Origin: Desulfobacterales bacterium
GTDB taxonomy: Bacteria; Desulfobacterota; Desulfobacteria; Desulfobacterales; C00003106
NCBI GenBank assembly: GCA_030594505.1
Contig: JAUVFC010000089.1
Location: forward strand, 1-7,306
Length of the DNA: 7,306 bases
Direction of reading: 5' to 3'
Shown: one piece after another, positions 5,060 through 7,306 of the stretch
How the letters are laid out: each line of letters begins with the position of its first letter
Numbering within the stretch: position 1 is the stretch's first letter
Notes under the pieces: model-generated
The model's input: only the letters and a program-made list of their open reading frames with translations
Told to the model about the DNA's origin: nothing
Database searches by the model: none
Made by a program: the position numbers and the translations under genes

Positions 5060-6907
5060 TTACCCTCTCCTAATGTGATTCAATAGGCTTAATGATATCT
5101 TCCAGTTGTTCAACGGACTTATGATATAAATTCCGTCTACGATATCTTTGATGTCCGTGACCAGTTCTTTGGCGATATCCACACCTGCCTTTCTCTGATC
5201 ATTTTTGTCCTCATGCCGTCCTATCCGGTCCCTGATATATTTCGGTATATTGATACCGGGGACCTCATGATGGAGAAACTCCGCATTCTTGTGTGACAGC
5301 AGGGGATAGATTCCCACAAAGATCGGAACATGACAATCCCTTGTCTTCTCCACGAGGAGTTCAATATCTTCTTTAACGAACAGGGGTTGGGTCATCATAA
5401 ATTGAGCGCCGCACTCGATCTTTTTCTTTAGCCTTTTCAACTGGACTTCCGGGTGCTTTGCAACAAAGTTAAGGGCCCCTGCTATGGAAAAATTGGTCTC
5501 CGTTTTTATTGACTTGCCGGACATGTTTATCCCGTTATTCAGCTTTGTCATGATTTCAATGAGGCGGAATGAATTTATCGAGAACACCCCTTTTGCTCCG
5601 GGCTGGTCGGTAAAGTTTGCCGGATCTCCGGTTATAGCCAGCATTCCTTCGATTCCGAGTGCGTGGGATCCCATGAGCGCTGACTGTATGCCCAGGATGT
5701 TTCTGTCGCGACAGGTCATATGTACGATAGTTTGTATCCCTGTGTCTCTCTTGATGAGATGGGCAAGAGGGATATTGTCCATTCTGAGTATGGCCAGAGG
5801 GTTTTCAGCAAGAGAGATTCCGTTTGCGCCCGCTTCCGCGATTCTTTTCGCCCCTTCCATGATATGGGAGATATCTAAATGATGGGGGGGGTCGATTTCA
5901 ACAATCACGGGAAGCTGTCCGGGAATGAGGTTGTCCAGGAATCCCCCCTTTTTTAACCGGATCTCCTGTGGCTGCAATTGTGAGGGGACTTCCGCAACGA
6001 AAGTTCTTAAACTCTTTTTTCCCTTTCTTGCGGAAATTTTTTTCGCAAGAGCGGCTATGTGTGACTGGTTGGTGCCGCAGCATCCTCCTACAAGGGTCGC
6101 CCCCATATCGACCATCTCCATAACCTTTTTGGAGAAGTAATCCTCATCTATCATGAACATGGCGCGACTTTCCTGGAGTTCCGGCATTCCGGCATTTGCG
6201 TATACGGAAATGGGGGCGTCTTTTATCCGGGTGAGTTGCTTTACGGTTTCGATCATTCCGGTGATACCGCGGCCGCAATTGGAACCGACAATGTCAGCGC
6301 CGGCATTCAGACAGGCAGAGGCGCATTCACAGGCGGTTTTGCCGTACATTGTTCTTCCCTGAAACGGATAGACCATTTGTGAAATAATGGGAATGGAAGA
6401 GACCGATTGCGCAGCCCGTATCGCGGTAAGCATTTCATCAAGATCAGCAAACGTTTCAAGGATAATGACATCAACGCCGGATTCAGCCAGAATCTCTATC
6501 TGTTCCCGAAAGATCGCTTCAATATCACCTGCCGTCAATTCTTCATGATCGGACATTGCGATGTCGATGCCGAGAGGGCCTACGGAACCCGTTACCCAGG
6601 CATTATCTCCCGCAACTTCAAGGGCGAGTCTTGCTCCCCTGCTGTTGATATCCTCAATTTTGTGTTCCAGTCCGTACTTCTCAAGCTTGTACCGGTTCGC
6701 CCCGAAGGTATTTGTCTCCAACAGTTCGCTTCCCGCCTCAAGGTAGCTGCGGTGGATATTCTTCACCATTTCCGGTTCTATAATATTCAAATAGTCATAG
6801 CAGGTGGTGACATCTACTCCCATTTCATAGAACCGGGTTCCTATAGCGCCGTCGCCAAGGAGAACACCTTCGGATATCCTTTCCGGAAAAGATTTATGTT
6901 TATTCAT
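5060..6907 (-). CDS. Homocysteine S-methyltransferase / methylene-THF reductase
   Basis: A 615-residue cytoplasmic fusion like B. subtilis YitJ. Residues 1-290 are a zinc-dependent homocysteine-binding methyltransferase barrel: GDGAIGT at 18-24, ETNTFGAN at 64-71, and the three zinc-ligand cysteines in GSNCG (Cys211) and GGCCGT (Cys276, Cys277). After a linker rich in Lys and Gln, residues about 330-610 form a flavin-dependent 5,10-methylenetetrahydrofolate reductase barrel, with VEIDPP (Glu337, the position of the catalytic Glu), HMTCRDRN at 396-403, ITGDP at 425-429 and MMTQPLF at 504-510. The reductase half makes 5-methyl-THF; the other half methylates homocysteine to methionine. No cobalamin-binding, folate-binding or reactivation domain of MetH is present, so the methyl donor of the N-terminal half is not evident. 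The start at 6907 fits the family and has AGAGG (6913-6917) 5 nt upstream. It is the first minus-strand gene after a divergent spacer; the next gene is 136 bp away beyond repeats. No S-box or cobalamin riboswitch was seen upstream. Confidence 0.93.
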   Translation of the reverse strand: MNKHKSFPERISEGVLLGDGAIGTRFYEMGVDVTTCYDYLNIIEPEMVKNIHRSYLEAGSELLETNTFGANRYKLEKYGLEHKIEDINSRGARLALEVAGDNAWVTGSVGPLGIDIAMSDHEELTAGDIEAIFREQIEILAESGVDVIILETFADLDEMLTAIRAAQSVSSIPIISQMVYPFQGRTMYGKTACECASACLNAGADIVGSNCGRGITGMIETVKQLTRIKDAPISVYANAGMPELQESRAMFMIDEDYFSKKVMEMVDMGATLVGGCCGTNQSHIAALAKKISARKGKKSLRTFVAEVPSQLQPQEIRLKKGGFLDNLIPGQLPVIVEIDPPHHLDISHIMEGAKRIAEAGANGISLAENPLAILRMDNIPLAHLIKRDTGIQTIVHMTCRDRNILGIQSALMGSHALGIEGMLAITGDPANFTDQPGAKGVFSINSFRLIEIMTKLNNGINMSGKSIKTETNFSIAGALNFVAKHPEVQLKRLKKKIECGAQFMMTQPLFVKEDIELLVEKTRDCHVPIFVGIYPLLSHKNAEFLHHEVPGINIPKYIRDRIGRHEDKNDQRKAGVDIAKELVTDIKDIVDGIYIISPLNNWKISLSLLNHIRRG

Positions 6908-6942
6908 GGCGGCCTCTGAAAAAGTTTGGAAGTTTTTGTGAA

Positions 6943-6958
6943 GACTTTTTACGAAGTC
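6943..6958. repeat. Short inverted repeat upstream of the reductase gene
   Basis: GACTTTTTACGAAGTC forms a 5-bp hairpin stem (GACTT with AAGTC) around a 6-nt loop, 36 bp upstream of the minus-strand start codon. It would lie in the 5' leader of that gene. The sequence resembles part of an interspersed element I recall from Desulfobacterota spacers, but this is memory only. A function as operator or leader hairpin is unproven. Confidence 0.35.
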
Positions 6959-7080
6959 ATCTTTTGAAAAATACTTTTCTCACATTCCTGCCGATTTTTC
7001 CAGCTATTTTTAGTCATTCTAATCTAATTACCTACTCTTCTTTCAGGAATATCCCCAAGACAAAATCAGGATTCTACTGA

Positions 7081-7109
7081 TAGACAAACCTTCTTAACTT
7101 TGTTATTTT
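7081..7109 (+). promoter_or_regulatory. Candidate sigma70 promoter for the response regulator
   Basis: TAGACA (5 of 6 to the -35 consensus) and TATTTT (4 of 6 to the -10 consensus) are spaced by 17 bp in the AT-rich spacer. Transcription would start near 7116 and leave a leader of about 150 nt that contains the 10-bp tandem duplication. AT-rich DNA yields many such matches, so support is modest. Confidence 0.3.
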
Positions 7110-7129
7110 ATTTTAAAATCTTATTTAGC

Positions 7130-7149
7130 GTCTATCTATGTCTATCTAT
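7130..7149. repeat. Perfect 10-bp tandem duplication, possible operator
   Basis: GTCTATCTAT occurs twice head to tail with no mismatch. The period is close to one helical turn, so a protein could contact both copies on the same DNA face. It sits about 115 bp before the response regulator start and just downstream of a candidate promoter. A slippage duplication without function is equally possible. Confidence 0.6.
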
Positions 7150-7263
7150 AAGTAGTTATCAACTCTCAAATTTTTCCATTTCAGCCATTTAATCATTGAA
7201 TACCGAAGCAACCATATCAGTAGTAGATGACAGTCCTCTGCAAGCTGGTTGCCGGAGGTTATC

Positions 7264-7306
7264 ATGCCAAAGACAAAGATTCTCATAGCCGACGACCATC
7301 GGGTGG
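7264..7306 (+). CDS. Response regulator, N-terminus only (window edge)
   Basis: An ATG at 7264 opens a frame of 14 codons reading MPKTKILIADDHRV and continues past the window end. The hydrophobic strand KILIA followed by the acidic pair DD and His is the first strand and acidic pocket of a CheY-like receiver domain (Asp10 and Asp11 help bind the metal ion). The ADDH wording is most common in NarL/LuxR-type two-component regulators, which carry a C-terminal helix-turn-helix; that part is outside the window, so the output domain is inferred. The start is strongly supported by GGAGG at 7254-7258 with a 5-nt spacer. It is transcribed away from the methyltransferase-reductase gene. Its partner kinase is not in view. 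Confidence 0.85.
   Translation, partial: MPKTKILIADDHRV

Larger units (their letters stand above)
6908..7263. other. AT-rich divergent intergenic region
   Basis: These 356 bp separate the divergently transcribed methyltransferase-reductase (minus) and response regulator (plus) genes. I see no credible ORF or RNA gene. The contents I can name are a small inverted repeat near the minus-strand gene (6943-6958), a possible plus-strand promoter (7081-7109), a perfect 10-bp tandem duplication (7130-7149), and the ribosome binding site of the response regulator (7254-7258). The stretch from about 7075 to 7200 is especially rich in A and T, as expected for a promoter region. Confidence 0.7.

Noticed and set aside
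6407..6919. Plus-strand 170-residue ORF
   Set aside because: It is antisense to the zinc-methyltransferase half of the 615-residue gene, whose motifs are unmistakable. The same applies to the other plus-strand ORFs between 1015 and 6746.
7239..7254. Sigma54-like -24/-12 element on the minus strand (GG-N10-GC with TTGCA)
   Set aside because: The GG/GC spacing fits but the -24 box is imperfect, it overlaps the ribosome binding site of the opposite gene, and it lies over 330 bp from the nearest minus-strand start. A chance match is more likely.

Overview
The window looks like chromosomal sequence from an anaerobic Desulfobacterota-type bacterium (old Deltaproteobacteria, perhaps Syntrophales-like). 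This is inferred from gene content, not from any marker gene: an IHF/HU-like protein with an 'ANGDRVEIRG' core, a homocysteine methyltransferase-MTHFR fusion, a UMF1-family transporter, an acyltransferase-ACP-acyl ligase fusion, and 7-bp tandem repeats in the spacers. Base composition is moderate in the genes and clearly AT-rich in the right-hand spacer.

Left end (1-553): a complete tRNA-Arg(ACG) with encoded CCA, followed by a perfect 11-bp hairpin with a short T-tract. Next come two protein-like fragments in different reading frames (199-381 and 383-505, + strand). They read like the decayed end of a two-gene accessory unit lying against the tRNA. I do not recognise either protein.

Middle (554-6907): four minus-strand genes, in transcription order: (1) bifunctional homocysteine S-methyltransferase / 5,10-methylenetetrahydrofolate reductase (6907-5060); (2) a UMF1-type major facilitator transporter (4923-3652); (3) an 873-residue PlsC-ACP-AMP-ligase fusion (3599-978); (4) a 94-residue HU/IHF-family DNA-binding protein (838-554). 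The 136-bp spacer between (1) and (2) holds a perfect 34-bp palindrome and seven 7-bp repeats. A second 7-bp-based repeat of related sequence, in the opposite orientation, covers the stop codon of (2). Gene (3) follows (2) by 52 bp with a strong ribosome binding site. Gene (4) has its own sigma70-like promoter and is probably transcribed alone. The four genes share no obvious pathway: one-carbon/methionine metabolism, transport, lipid activation/acyl transfer, and nucleoid structure.

Right end (6908-7306): a 356-bp AT-rich divergent spacer with a perfect 10-bp tandem duplication, then the first 14 codons of a plus-strand response regulator that runs off the window.

No convincing novel defence or mobile system is visible. 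The points most worth a second look are the three-domain lipid enzyme with a non-canonical acyltransferase motif, the repeats flanking the transporter gene, and the frameshifted gene pair next to the tRNA.
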